Positions 1 to 11,222 of a stretch of DNA of 64,000 nt are shown here, one piece after another (the first letter of the stretch is position 1; every line of letters starts with the position of its first letter). Source of the stretch: Amphiduros pacificus (Eukaryota > Annelida > Polychaeta > Phyllodocida > Hesionidae); contig OX439007.1 in the NCBI GenBank assembly GCA_949316495.1, positions 10,816,049 to 10,880,048 of the forward strand. Direction: 5' to 3'. Made by a program: the position numbers and the translations under genes. The notes below the pieces were generated by a model that saw only the letters and a list, made by a program, of their open reading frames with translations, made no database searches and was not told the origin of the DNA.

Positions 1-567
1 CACTGGGCCGTCAGCAGAGTGCCCTCGAAAGCTGCTTGCCAAACACGTTAACAAGGACAATGAAACCTTTAAAGCAGATTAACTGAATATATATCTGTGT
101 TTAAGACAAGAAGCTACTGCTAGAATGAACAATTATGCACATGAGGTCAGAGATCTGTGTTGTTTTCTCAGGTACCTTGCTGAATAAAGACCATGAGGTG
201 GATCTCAATAAAATGCTATCACTTGATTGATTAAGAAACAATTGGATTACATCAATCTCCTGAGTAGTGATTTGAGATAAAACTGTGCTTCGGCCAAAAT
301 TGACTTTGTGCAGCTGACTATATGGAATACATAAGAGAATATCTCCAGAAAGGGAGCTCTAATGATAATCTGCAGCCCAGACTCAAGATCTCGCTGCCGG
401 AGACACTGCCAACTGTAAATTGCCCCTCTGGGCCAGTCCGTGTCAATTGAGGCCCCTTATATAATAAAGTGCATGAATATCTTACGAGGCTAAATGCTTT
501 ACCAATAGATCTGACCTTCCCATGTTGGCTTAGATACACACCACATCTACCATGTAGGACCACAGTG
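1..567. other. Unannotated flank
   Basis: I see no exon with convincing splice sites, no RNA gene and no transposon end here. The sequence is AT-rich and leads directly into the 28-bp array. Confidence 0.4.
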
Positions 568-2328
568 CTAACGGGTCATTCAGAGGACCACAGTGCTAAC
601 GGGTCATTCAGAGAGCCACAGAGCTATCGGGTCATTCAGACGGCAACAGTGCTAACGGGTCATTCAGAGGGCCACAGTGCTAACGGGTCATTCAGAGTGC
701 CACAGTGCTAATGGGTCATTCAGAGGACCACAGAGCTATTGGGTCATTCAGAGGGCCAGAGTGCTAACGGGTCATTCAGAGAGCCACAGAGCTATCGGGT
801 CATTCAGACGGCAACAGTGCTAACGGGTCATTCAGAGGGCCACAGTGCTAACGGGTCATTCAGAGTGCCACAGTGCTAACGGGTCATTCAGAGGACCACA
901 GAGCTAATGAGTCATTCAGAGGGCCACAGTGCTATCGGGTCACTCAGAGGACCACAGTGCTAATGGGTCATTCAGAGGACCACAGAGGTAATGGGTCATT
1001 CAGAGGGCCACAGTGCTAACGGGTCATTCGGAGGGCCACAGAGCTATCGGGTCATTCAGAGGGCCACAGTGCTAACGGGTCACTCAGAGGACCACAGTGC
1101 TAACGGGTCACTCAGAGGGCCACAGTGCTAATGGGTCATTCAGAGGGCCACAGTGCTAACGGGTCACTCAGAGGACCACAGTGCTAACGGGTCACTCAGA
1201 GGGCCACAGTGCTATTGGGTCACTCAGAGGACCACAGTGCTAATGGGTCATTCAGAGGGCCACAGTGCTAACGGGTCACTCAGAGGACCACAGTGCTAAC
1301 GGGTCACTCAGAGGGCCACAGTGCTATCGGGTCACTCAGAGGACCACAGTGCTAATGGGTCATTCAGAGGACCACAGAGGTAATGGGTCATTCAGAGGGC
1401 CACAGTGCTAACGGGTCACTCAGAGGACCACAGTGCTAACGGGTCACTCAGAGGACCACAGTGCTAACGGGTCACTCAGAGGGCCACAGTGCTATCGGGT
1501 CACTCAGAGGACCACAGTGCTAACGGGTCATTCAGAGGGCCACAGAGGTAATGGGTCATTCAGAGGGCCACAGTGCTAACGGGTCACTCAGAGGACCACA
1601 GTGCTAACGGGTCACTCAGAGGGCCACAGTGCTATCGGGTCACTCAGAGGACCACAGTGCTATCGGGTCACTCAGAGGACCACAGAGCTAATGGGTCATT
1701 CAGAGGACCACAGTGCTAACGGGTCATTCAGAGGACCACAGAGCTAATGAGTCATTCAGAGGACCACAGTGCTAACGGGTCATTCAGAGGACCACAGAGT
1801 TAATGGGTCATTCAGAGGGCCACAGAGCTATTGGGTCACTCAGAGGACCACAGTGCTAACGGGTCACTCAGAGGGCCACAGTGCTATCGGGTCATTCAGA
1901 GGGCCACAGAGCTAACGGGTCATTCAGAGGGCCACAGTGCTAACGGGTCATTCAGAGGACCACAGAGCTAATGGGTCATTCAGAGGGCCACAGAGCTAAC
2001 GGGTCATTCAGAGGACCACAGAGGTAATGGGTCATTCAGAGGACCACAGTGCTAACGGGTCATTCAGAGGACCACAGAGGTAATGGGTCATTCAGAGGAC
2101 CACAGTGCTAACGGGTCATTCAGAGGACCACAGAGGTAATGGGTCATTCAGAGGGCCACAGTGCTAATGGGTCATTCAGAGGGCCACAGTGCTAACGGGT
2201 CATTCGGAGGGCCACAGAGCTATCGGGTCACTCAGAGGATCACAGAGCTAATGGGTCACTCAGAGGGCCTCAGTTCTAACGGGTCACTCAGAGGGCCACA
2301 GTGCTATTGGGTCATTCAGTGGGCCACA
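568..2328. repeat. 28-bp minisatellite, about 63 copies
   Basis: A 28-bp unit is repeated head to tail with few indels. Each unit holds the phrase CACAGTGCTAACGGGTCATT or a close variant (GAGCTAT, GAGGTAAT, GGGTCACTC). Variant units recur in blocks, which suggests unequal exchange or gene conversion. Every unit carries a GGGTCA hexamer. Short reading frames through the array look like by-products of the repeat. Confidence 0.95.
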
Positions 2329-4089
2329 TTGTGCTGACATGCCATCAGCTATAAGTCACTTTATTCTCCATTAGTCAAACTCATATTGGTCACACAGGTA
2401 AGTCAATCCATACATATCCAGCAGAGCCATGCTTTTATACTGCATAGTCATGTTTATATGTGACAAAATAGGTATATGGCCCAGACTTAAAAACACATGC
2501 TCTGTTTTTCCCAAATGCTCTTTTGTTCAGGAGTCTGAAAGGAATTTGTTTGGTGGTGAATATTTTTTTGTTTGCCACCCATCATGTCACACAATATGAG
2601 ATGTAAATGTTTAAAACTGATCATAAAACATTGGTCCATTTTTGTTGGTGTGAATATACACTCTAGCATTGGTTCAGGTTGTTGTGCATCTCTTCCACAC
2701 TAATAGGATGGTAATGATGTTTTCCTGACTTTGTCGGGTCTCCTCGCATCTCAATATATCTCTGTCACTTAGCCCCGACACATGGCACCAGTTAGTCTGT
2801 TCCATGTGACTCTGCTAATATGACCATGCTTGAAATATTGGACATCCCAAGTAACAAGCCAAAGTTCCAAAACAAAAAGTCATGAAAGATAAATAATATT
2901 ACTATACAATATGTGATGGTTTCAGGGGAAATATCTTTAACATCTCTGTAATAACATGAGGCTTACTTTACTTAATTTAAACTTTTGTTGCAATCATTTA
3001 CACAGAGAACAGTTGCCCTCTTACCCTGATTCTAAGATGTCCGTTTTTTTCGTGATAGAGAACTTGACCTTTTTGCATGACACGAAAGGATGACCTTTTG
3101 CCTTGATAAAATAGTTGACATTTCTCCCTGAGACACAAGTTGCCCTTTTCCCCTTTAGTTCCCAAGCTGATGTTGTCCCATCATATTCTCTCTGAGTGCA
3201 TGTTCTTTTCCCCAGCGACAAAAGAGCACTCTTCCCCAGACGCACAGTGTAATCCTGTCAAACACAAATTCCAATCAATTCCTCACGGCAAACATTCTGC
3301 CAGCACCAAAATCCTCAATACCAGGATCTCGGCACAAAGGGAAGTTTGGCGGGCACATTGTGGCATTGATGCGTGTTTGCATCACACAGACTCAGCAAGA
3401 TTAATGCCTCATATCTGCCTATGCCCTGCAAGTTTCATACAAATGCACCGCGGGTCATGTTCATATCAATAAACATGGATTTATAGAACATCTCCTCCCA
3501 TTATTGCGTGGCATGTCTTTTATTCTGCAATACATAATCATGAAAAATGGCCAAAATCCTCTCGTTTTTTTAGCATCTCCATGTATATTAAGCTTCAGTC
3601 CCACCTTTCTGTACAAATGGAGGGTGGCTCCTTTTCATGGGGAGTATATGTTACCGTTAAGTGTCACATAAATTCTTATTCTTCGGCCATGTTTTTGATA
3701 ATGGCAAGAGCCCCCAAGCAATAATCACACTTTTATTTACATGCACAGCAGCTTAAATTCAGAGAAGGACAATCCGCAGTCAGTAAATATATATAAACAC
3801 ATGCACTGTAGATTTTCATCAAAATTGTACAACAAGGAGATAAAAAATGCACAAATTTGGGCTGAGAGACAAAGCCAAAGAAGATGAATAATAGAATAGA
3901 GAGACATAGTTGCAGGTAATGTGTACATTATTTTAAATACTGCTGATCCCCTAAGGTAAGAAAGCTAAGGTATGTTGAATATCTACATGACAGCTTCTTC
4001 AAAGGTATCCAAAACTAAATAATACTGTAAATATACAATAACAAGTTAACTTTGCCTCTTTTATGTTCTAACTACCTCTGCCATCTGAG
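2329..4089. other. Unannotated spacer between two minisatellites
   Basis: No gene is recognised. The only structure seen is a decayed short-period repeat at 3005-3245, listed separately. A donor-like CAG/GTAAGT at about 2396 on the plus strand has no believable exon before it. Confidence 0.4.
3005..3245. repeat. Degenerate ~26-bp tandem repeat
   Basis: On the minus strand a loose unit recurs about every 25-28 bases, with a core like TCANGGNAAAAGGTCAACT and much drift between copies. A 74-codon minus-strand frame runs through it, but its Lys/Gly/Thr-rich product repeats about every nine residues, as the DNA period predicts. I read it as an old minisatellite and not a gene. Confidence 0.45.
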
Positions 4090-7045
4090 GAGGTTGTGTA
4101 CACCTTACAGCATGCCTGATGAGGTCATGTACACTTACAGCATGCCTGATGAGGTCATGTACACTTACAGCATGCCTGATGAGGTCATGTACACTTACAG
4201 CATGCCTGATGAGGTCATGTACACTTACAGCATGCCTGATGAGGTCATGTACACTTTACAGCACGCCTGACGAGGTCATGTACACTTAACAGCATGCCTG
4301 ATGAGGTCATGTACACTTAACAGCATGCCTGATGAGGTCATGTACACTTAACAGCATGCCTGATGAGGTCATGTACACTTTACAGCACGCCTGACAAGGT
4401 CATGTACACTTAACAGCATGCCTGATGAGGTCATGTACACTTAACAGCATGCCTGATGAGGTCATGTACACTTTACAGCATGCTTGATGAGGTCATGTAC
4501 ACTTTACAGCATGCCTTGCGTGTGATGGTTATCCCAGCCTGATGAGGTCATGTACACTTACAGCATGCCTTGCGTGTGATGGTTATCCCAGCCTGATGAG
4601 GTCATGTACACTTACAGCATGCCTTGCGTGTGATGGTTAGCTCAGCCTGATGAGGTCATGTACACTTTGCTGCATGCCTTGCGTGTGATGGTTAGCTCAG
4701 CCTGATGAGGTCATGTACACTTTGCAGCATGCCTTGCGTGTGATGGTTAGCTCAGCCTGATGAGGTCATGTACACTTTGCAGCAAGCCTTGCGTGTGATG
4801 GTTAGCTCAGCCTGATGAGGTCATGTACACTTTACAGCAAGCCTTGCGTGTGATGGTTAGCTCAGCCTGATGAGGTCATGTACACTTTACAGCAAGCCTT
4901 GCGTGTGATGGTTAGCTCAGCCTGATGAGGTCATGTACACTTTACAGCAAGCCTTGCGTGTGATGGTTAGCTCAGCCTGATGAGGTCATGTACACTTTAC
5001 AGCATGCCTTGCGTGTGATGGTTAGCTCAGCCTGATGAGGTCATGTACACTTTACAGCATGCCTTGCTTGTGTTTCCAGGATGATATGGTAAACAGCCTG
5101 ATGAGGTCATGTACACTTTACAGCAAGCCTTGCGTGTGATGGTTAGCTCAGCCTGATGAGGTCATGTACACTTTACAGCATGCCTTGCTTGTGTTTCCAG
5201 GATGATATGGTAAACAGCCTGATGAGGTCATGTACACTTTACAGCAAGCCTTGCGTGTGATGGTTAGCTCAGCCTGATGAGGTCATGTACACTTTACAGC
5301 ATGCCTTGCTTGTGTTTCCAGGATGATATGGTAAACAGCCTGATGAGGTCATGTACACTTTACAGCAAGCCTTGCGTGTGATGGTTAGCTCAGCCTGATG
5401 AGGTCATGTACACTTTACAGCAAGCCTTGCGTGTGATGGTTAGCTCAGCCTGATGAGGTCATGTACACTTTACAGCAAGCCTTGCGTGTGATGGTTAGCT
5501 CAGCCTGATGAGGTCATGTACACTTTACAGCATGCCTTGCGTGTGATGGTTACCTCAGCCTGATGAGGTCATGTACACTTTACAGCATGCCTTGCTTGTG
5601 TTTCCAGGATGATATGGTAAACAGCCTGATGAGGTCATGTACACTTTACAGCAAGCCTTGCGTGTGATGGTTAGCTCAGCCTGATGAGGTCATGTACACT
5701 TTACAGCAAGCCTTGCGTGTGATGGTTAGCTCAGCCTGATGAGGTCATGTACACTTTACAGCATGCCTTGCTTGTGTTTCCAGGATGATATGGTAAACAG
5801 CCTGATGAGGTCATGTACACTTTACAGCAAGCCTTGCGTGTGATGGTTAGCTCAGCCTGATGAGGTCATGTACACTTTACAGCAAGCCTTGCGTGTGATG
5901 GTTAGCTCAGCCTGATGAGGTCATGTACACTTTACAGCAAGCCTTGCGTGTGATGGTTAGCTCAGCCTGATGAGGTCATGTACACTTTACAGCAAGCCTT
6001 GCGTGTGATGGTTAGCTCAGCCTGATGAGGTCATGTACACTTTACAGCATGCCTTGCTTGTGTTTCCAGGATGATATGGTAAACAGCCTGATGAGGTCAT
6101 GTACACTTTACAGCAAGCCTTGCGTGTGATGGTTAGCTCAGCCTGATGAGGTCATGTACACTTTACAGCATGCCTTGCTTGTGTTTCCAGGATGATATGG
6201 TAAACAGCCTGATGAGGTCATGTACACTTTACAGCAAGCCTTGCGTGTGATGGTTAGCTCAGCCTGATGAGGTCATGTACACTTTACAGCAAGCCTTGCG
6301 TGTGATGGTTAGCTCAGCCTGATGAGGTCATGTACACTTTACAGCAAGCCTTGCGTGTGATGGTTAGCTCAGCCTGATGAGGTCATGTACACTTTACAGC
6401 AAGCCTTGCGTGTGATGGTTAGCTCAGCCTGATGAGGTCATGTACACTTTACAGCAAGCCTTGCGTGTGATGGTTAGCTCAGCCTGATGAGGTCATGTAC
6501 ACTTTACAGCAAGCCTTGCGTGTGATGGTTAGCTCAGCCTGATGAGGTCATGTACACTTTACAGCATGCCTTGCGTGTGATGGTTAGCTCAGCCTGATGA
6601 GGTCATGTACACTTTGCAGCAAGCCTTGCGTGTGATGGTTAGCTCAGCCTGATGAGGTCATGTACACTTTACAGCAAGCCTTGCGTGTGATGGTTAGCTC
6701 AGCCTGATGAGGTCATGTACACTTTACAGCAAGCCTTGCGTGTGATGGTTAGCTCAGCCTGATGAGGTCATGTACACTTTACAGCAAGCCTTGCGTGTGA
6801 TGGTTAGCTCAGCCTGATGAGGTCATGTACACTTTACAGCAAGCCTTGCGTGTGATGGTTAGCTCAGCCTGATGAGGTCATGTACACTTTACAGCAAGCC
6901 TTGCGTGTGATGGTTAGCTCAGCCTGATGAGGTCATGTACACTTTACAGCAAGCCTTGCGTGTGATGGTTAGCTCAGCCTGATGAGGTCATGTACACTTT
7001 ACAGCATGCCTTGCTTGTGTTTCCAGGATGATATGGTAAACAGCA
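4090..7045. repeat. Composite minisatellite with 30-, 55- and 66-bp units
   Basis: Every unit starts with CCTGATGAGGTCATGTACAC. The left end (about 4090-4510) uses a short 30-31-bp unit. From about 4515 a 55-bp unit adds a segment like GCCTTGCGTGTGATGGTTAG. A 66-bp variant ending in a segment like TTTCCAGGATGATATGG is scattered through the right part and is also the last unit, so its tail runs into the unique flank. The layout suggests growth by successive addition of flanking DNA. Each unit holds an AGGTCA hexamer. Confidence 0.95.
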
Positions 7046-7197
7046 CATTATGTTATATGCAATATATACACTCAATCTGGCCTGCAAATATTTGATTTCA
7101 GAAGCAAACAAGTTTGGATGATTGAAGCAGCCCGGTGTGTAGAGAGGCTTGGGTGGGTGCAGTTAGGAAACCAAGTCTGTGTATATAGTAGTGGACA

Positions 7198-7243
7198 CAG
7201 CAGTGACCGTAGCATTGACCGTAGCAGTGACCGTGGCAGTGAC
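7198..7243. repeat. 12-bp short tandem repeat, ~4 copies
   Basis: Four imperfect copies of a 12-bp unit like CAGTGACCGTAG stand in a row. Confidence 0.7.
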
Positions 7244-7297
7244 CACTATATACACAATCTGCTGAGTACTATTACAACCATGTTGACCCCGGTCTGC

Positions 7298-7312
7298 TTC
7301 CCCCTGGTGGCC
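7298..7312 (-). promoter_or_regulatory. CTCF-like motif
   Basis: On the minus strand the sequence reads GGCCACCAGGGGGAA, a close match to the bilaterian CTCF core (CCASYAGRKGGC). Binding is an inference from the motif alone. Confidence 0.4.
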
Positions 7313-10136
7313 AAATCACATTGTTCGTAGAAATAGGTTACATTTGAAACAGACCAGATATGTTGATTCAGGATGCTGGCAATAATGTCAAGACTTATAC
7401 ACCAGACACAAATATGCTGGGCAACAGTGGGCGTGTGTACACAGGAAAGGCTTCCATCGATAAATTGGACATTTGTAAACATACTTCCTGTTATCCCTAC
7501 TGCTGGATGTTATGATAGATATTATGTTATGTATGTATATCTCCACACATTACATTGTTGTGGATTAAAACTAAGAAACTAAGAATCAGGCCAAAGCAAT
7601 TTGATATGTGATGCTTCATATCCTCCTGAAGATTTCAAAAGGTTTCAAAATGTGTATGAGTCAAACGATGTTAACTAAAAATATAGTTATGAGAAATTTA
7701 TCTGATCAGAATACCATAGTGTGAAATTTTATGAGACGTTATATGTATTGATATTAATATCAACCCTCCCAGAAATTGTCATGGAAGGTCCATGAAGCTG
7801 GTTGTAAAGTAAGTTTGGCCTGACCTTTCTTGCAGCATACAGATGTGTGGGAAAGTATACAGATTGCTAAGCCTGAGTATGCATGACACAACTAATATCT
7901 CCTCCACGAGTCCGAGATGAAATGCTCTCAAAACCATAGTCCTCATTAGACATTCAGCTCAACATGGCATCAAATAATCCCCAGTTTCTTACATTATGTC
8001 TCAACCTCAAAATGGAGAAAAAAAGATGGGAAATAGGCTCAAATTGGTCATGAGTAATGACGTGAATTGGGGTCCATGATTGACAGCGCTTGCATTAGCT
8101 CTGTGAGCTTAATATGGGAAAATATATTTCCATTATTCTAAATATTTGCTTTATCCATTGCCATTTTATCTAGTTTTGGTCTATATAAAAATTAATTACA
8201 CAATGTAATATTGTCCTTATTATCAATTGACCCTTTTTCCCTTTGTTATACAGAGATTGATTGAGAAGTCACTACGCTATGTTTTTTTATGAAGTTTATA
8301 ACAATTAATTTCATATTTAGTAAATAAATATATGTTAGATTAAATCCAATTGATAATGATGAGACACAACTTGATATCTAGTAAATGCTCTGTGATTTTT
8401 GCTATTAATTTTCAGTTTATTTATCTGCTTCTATATCAACCAATCAGGAGATGGGGAACTTGATTCTGTCTCTGCGTTCCTGCCATCAGTAACAGAATGA
8501 GCCTATGAGGGATGTGACGAAACATCCATCTGGCCGACCAAAAACATTGTTATCCCGCGTCTCCAAACAGACATACGGCCTCAGTCAATCACCAAATAGG
8601 ATTGTTGTGGCCATGAATGGATGTTTGAGACTTGGCACATCAATCCTGCTCCCCACTCCCACCCCACACGGTCATATACTACACACTAATGTCCAATATC
8701 TATCAAGGCCTCAAACCCATCTCCAAGCTGTTAACTGCACAATATCAGCTTCTGAGGCATAAAACAGCATCACCTACATTTCCCAGGATTAAACAACTTG
8801 CAATGTTTTAAATATTTTACATTTGTGAATAACATGCTTAGTTTGGCTGACATTTTTAGGATTTATTTTCTTTCCTGAACAAAATTTACTAACTGTATTT
8901 ACAAAATTAATCAATTTTCATTTCAAAATTGATTTATTTCGTAGAATATATCGAAAAGATGTTCTTATCAAAAGTTGAAATTTGAAATAAGTTAACACAA
9001 ATAATGTAATATTTGACACAAACAGAAGCTTTTAGTCTGGATCTGTTCAGGTTTTCTATGGAGCAACATGGCCTGGATGAATCAGAGGAGACTCTGCTTT
9101 ACAGACCACTGCACTGAGCAATGCATGCTGGGTATTATCTAGCCATCTGTGTCAAGCGGTGGGGCATGGCTCCCCGCTCTCATATTTATACAGTCTGTTT
9201 ATTTCCGGACATTGTTATGTGATAAGAATCTTGATCTTTTTGTCTGGCACATGCTAATAGCCTGACTGGCATCTGGACCATACTCCCTCCAACCTTTCCT
9301 CTCGGTCTCTCCAGAAATCACTTATAAATATGCTAAATTCCAATATTTCAAAAAGATATTGAAAAATAACTAATGATGTGGATTTTTCAATACAATTTTG
9401 CATGAAACTTTGTTATTAATCTACCAAACCAGCCCATCTCGTGAACCCGTCCCAGAACATAGTATCCATTACCCGTTTGGAATTAGAATAAATTTGCAAA
9501 CTGAAGCTCAGATCTGAATTGATCAAATGACATCTGATTATAAAGTCAATGGGCAATTCTCTTAAATGAGAATCATTGGCATTATATTTATCTCATGTGT
9601 GGCGTTGGTCAGGTCCCCTAATAAATCATCATGTCCTCGGAGAAATCCCTTCCCTGCTGGTGGACCGGTCAGACGCCTCCAAGACAACAAGTCGGTTACC
9701 CTATCCACATAAACAACAACATGTCTGTTTATTGTGAGGCCTTGTCAAAACACATCTTGATTTTCACAAGAGTCCCCAGGGAAACTACCACAGACAACTG
9801 TCTATTGAACCAGGTGACCTTTTTGCTCCACAAGCTCGTAGCCCTTTTCCTTTGGCAAACTATTTCAGCCCATTCAGATAGAATCACCAAACAAGTGAAA
9901 TGCCTTGATAATCAATGATCTCTGAGAATCCAGGAACGGGACAGAATGGAGCCGAGAGCCATTTGCTCATATTGAGAATGACTTATATACAAATAATCCA
10001 ATAAGGAGAAATAATTCATATTAGAATTTCAGACTTCTATTATGAAACTGTCAAACTTAGAGAAGCCCTGGCAGGATTAACTCTAGATTATTACAAATGG
10101 AAGGATTAGTGTCTCATACCTCTAGAGCCTTCTAAT

Positions 10137-10146
10137 CTACATCTGT
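10137..10146 (-). CDS. Candidate last coding bases of the 10-13 kb gene
   Basis: Reading on the minus strand, TTATTTGCAG at 10147-10156 is a fair splice acceptor. The preceding exon (10282-10352) ends in phase 2 with AG. Joining to the A at 10146 gives Arg-Gln-Met and then TAG, which would end the protein within four codons after a 135-bp intron. The phase fits, but the segment is too short for any coding signal, so another downstream exon is equally possible. Confidence 0.22.
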
Positions 10147-10281
10147 CTGCAAATAATCCATTCACTCACATCACTAAATGACTCAATACAGTCATGCTAT
10201 TCCTCTAAGTCTTCAAGACTTTGAACAGAATGCTGCTCAGCATTAAGAGTGCCTGGTGCTTTAATAAGAGTATGTATTTAC

Positions 10282-10352
10282 CTGCTGGAATGCGAGGGAG
10301 ATGATCTGGCTGTGGGGTCCAAGTCCTGCGGGTCCTCATAATTACTAGAGGG
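10282..10352 (-). CDS. Internal exon, unrecognised Ser/Pro-rich protein
   Basis: This 71-bp exon lies between a strong acceptor (TTAATGTTTGCAG just upstream) and a donor CAGCAG/GTAAATA. It is entered in phase 0 and left in phase 2. The peptide is PSSNYEDPQDLDPTARSSPS followed by HSSR; it is acidic and Ser/Pro-rich and looks disordered. It follows the 35-codon exon at 10894-10998 in the same phase, so the two are probably consecutive. No family is recognised. The splice sites and open frame are seen; the link to the other exons is inferred. Confidence 0.6.
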
Positions 10353-10893
10353 CTGCAAACATTAAGCATTCTTTTATCTCATGATTAACATGATCACTTC
10401 TTTTGTGAAAAACAATGTTAAAAAAATAAAATAAAATAAAAAATTCATGATGACATTTTAAATATTTCTCTCATCTAGAAATTTACAATGGCTGAATATT
10501 TTTAGAATATTACTAGATTCTTCAAAACATTACTTGCTCAAAATATCCTTTCTCTTAAACAAAAACAATTATATATAATATTTAGTCACAAACAGTTCAA
10601 AAGATTTCTTTCAAATTCCTCACTTCCCAATATAATTGTTTGTGATCAACCTTAAAACTATCTATTCATATTCAATAATTCCCAATACATCAATGCATTG
10701 TGCTCCAGGGAAAGTTGAGATCTATTTAGGTTTATATGACCATAATGTGTAATATTGGCCATGCATGAACTCAAAGCAATATTTGTCCAGAACTGGGCAA
10801 TATCACTGTATGTCAGTAGCATGGCTATTGGTCAGTCTTTGCGGAGACTGGCCACTTGAGGGTTTCGGTGAGAGGAATAGGGGGTAGTCTTAC

Positions 10894-10998
10894 CGGTGGG
10901 CAGGCTGGCAGGGGTGGAGGAACACTCCTAGGAGACTGACCATACACGCTGAACATACTGTAAGGTCCAGTCCTCGGCTCCCCACTGAACTGGTCAGG
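10894..10998 (-). CDS. Internal exon, proline-rich segment
   Basis: The exon is exactly 35 codons and phase 0 at both ends, with acceptor TATGTTTGCAG and donor CCACCG/GTAAGAC. It starts PDQFSGEPRTGPYSMF and ends with a proline-rich run, SVPPPLPACPP, of the kind SH3 or WW domains bind. The next exon upstream (12920-13360) also ends in phase 0. Oddly, the intron-exon boundary, including the acceptor and the first 11 exon bases, is itself the first unit of a 53-bp tandem repeat that extends into the intron. Protein function is unknown. Confidence 0.65.
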
Positions 10999-11222
10999 CT
11001 GCAAACATACAAACACCATAGCAATATAATAATATAACTGAACTGGTCAGGCTGCAAACATACAAACACCATAGCAATATAATAATATAACTAAACTGAT
11101 CAGGCTGCAAACATACAAACACCATAGCAATATAATAATATGACTGAACTGGTCAGGCTGCAAACATACAAACACCATAGCAATATAATAATATAATTGA
11201 ACTGATCATGATGCAAACATAC
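10988..11222. repeat. 53-bp tandem repeat carrying a splice acceptor
   Basis: Four full 53-bp units start at 10988, 11041, 11094 and 11147, with a partial fifth at 11200. Each of the first four contains, on the minus strand, the acceptor TGTTTGCAG followed by CCTGACCAGTT or CCTGATCAGTT, the start of the 10894-10998 exon. In the fifth the AG is changed. The repeat therefore multiplies a functional 3' splice site inside one intron. Confidence 0.9.

Larger units (their letters stand above)
7046..10136. other. Unannotated AT-rich DNA
   Basis: No exon or transposon end could be supported. It holds a short 12-bp repeat near 7200 and one CTCF-like motif near 7300. If the minus-strand gene at 10.3-13.4 kb ends near 10137, the right part would be its 3' UTR and flank. 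Confidence 0.35.

Noticed and set aside
568-2328. Possible CRISPR array
   Set aside because: Units abut with no unique spacers, there are no cas genes, and the window is eukaryotic.
2370-2405. Plus-strand mini-exon ending at CACACAG/GTAAGTC
   Set aside because: The putative exon is 23 bases, with no partner exons on this strand.
4090-7045. CTGATGAG in every unit, which recalls a hammerhead ribozyme core
   Set aside because: No GAAA follows at the right place and no stem II forms, so there is no hammerhead satellite here.
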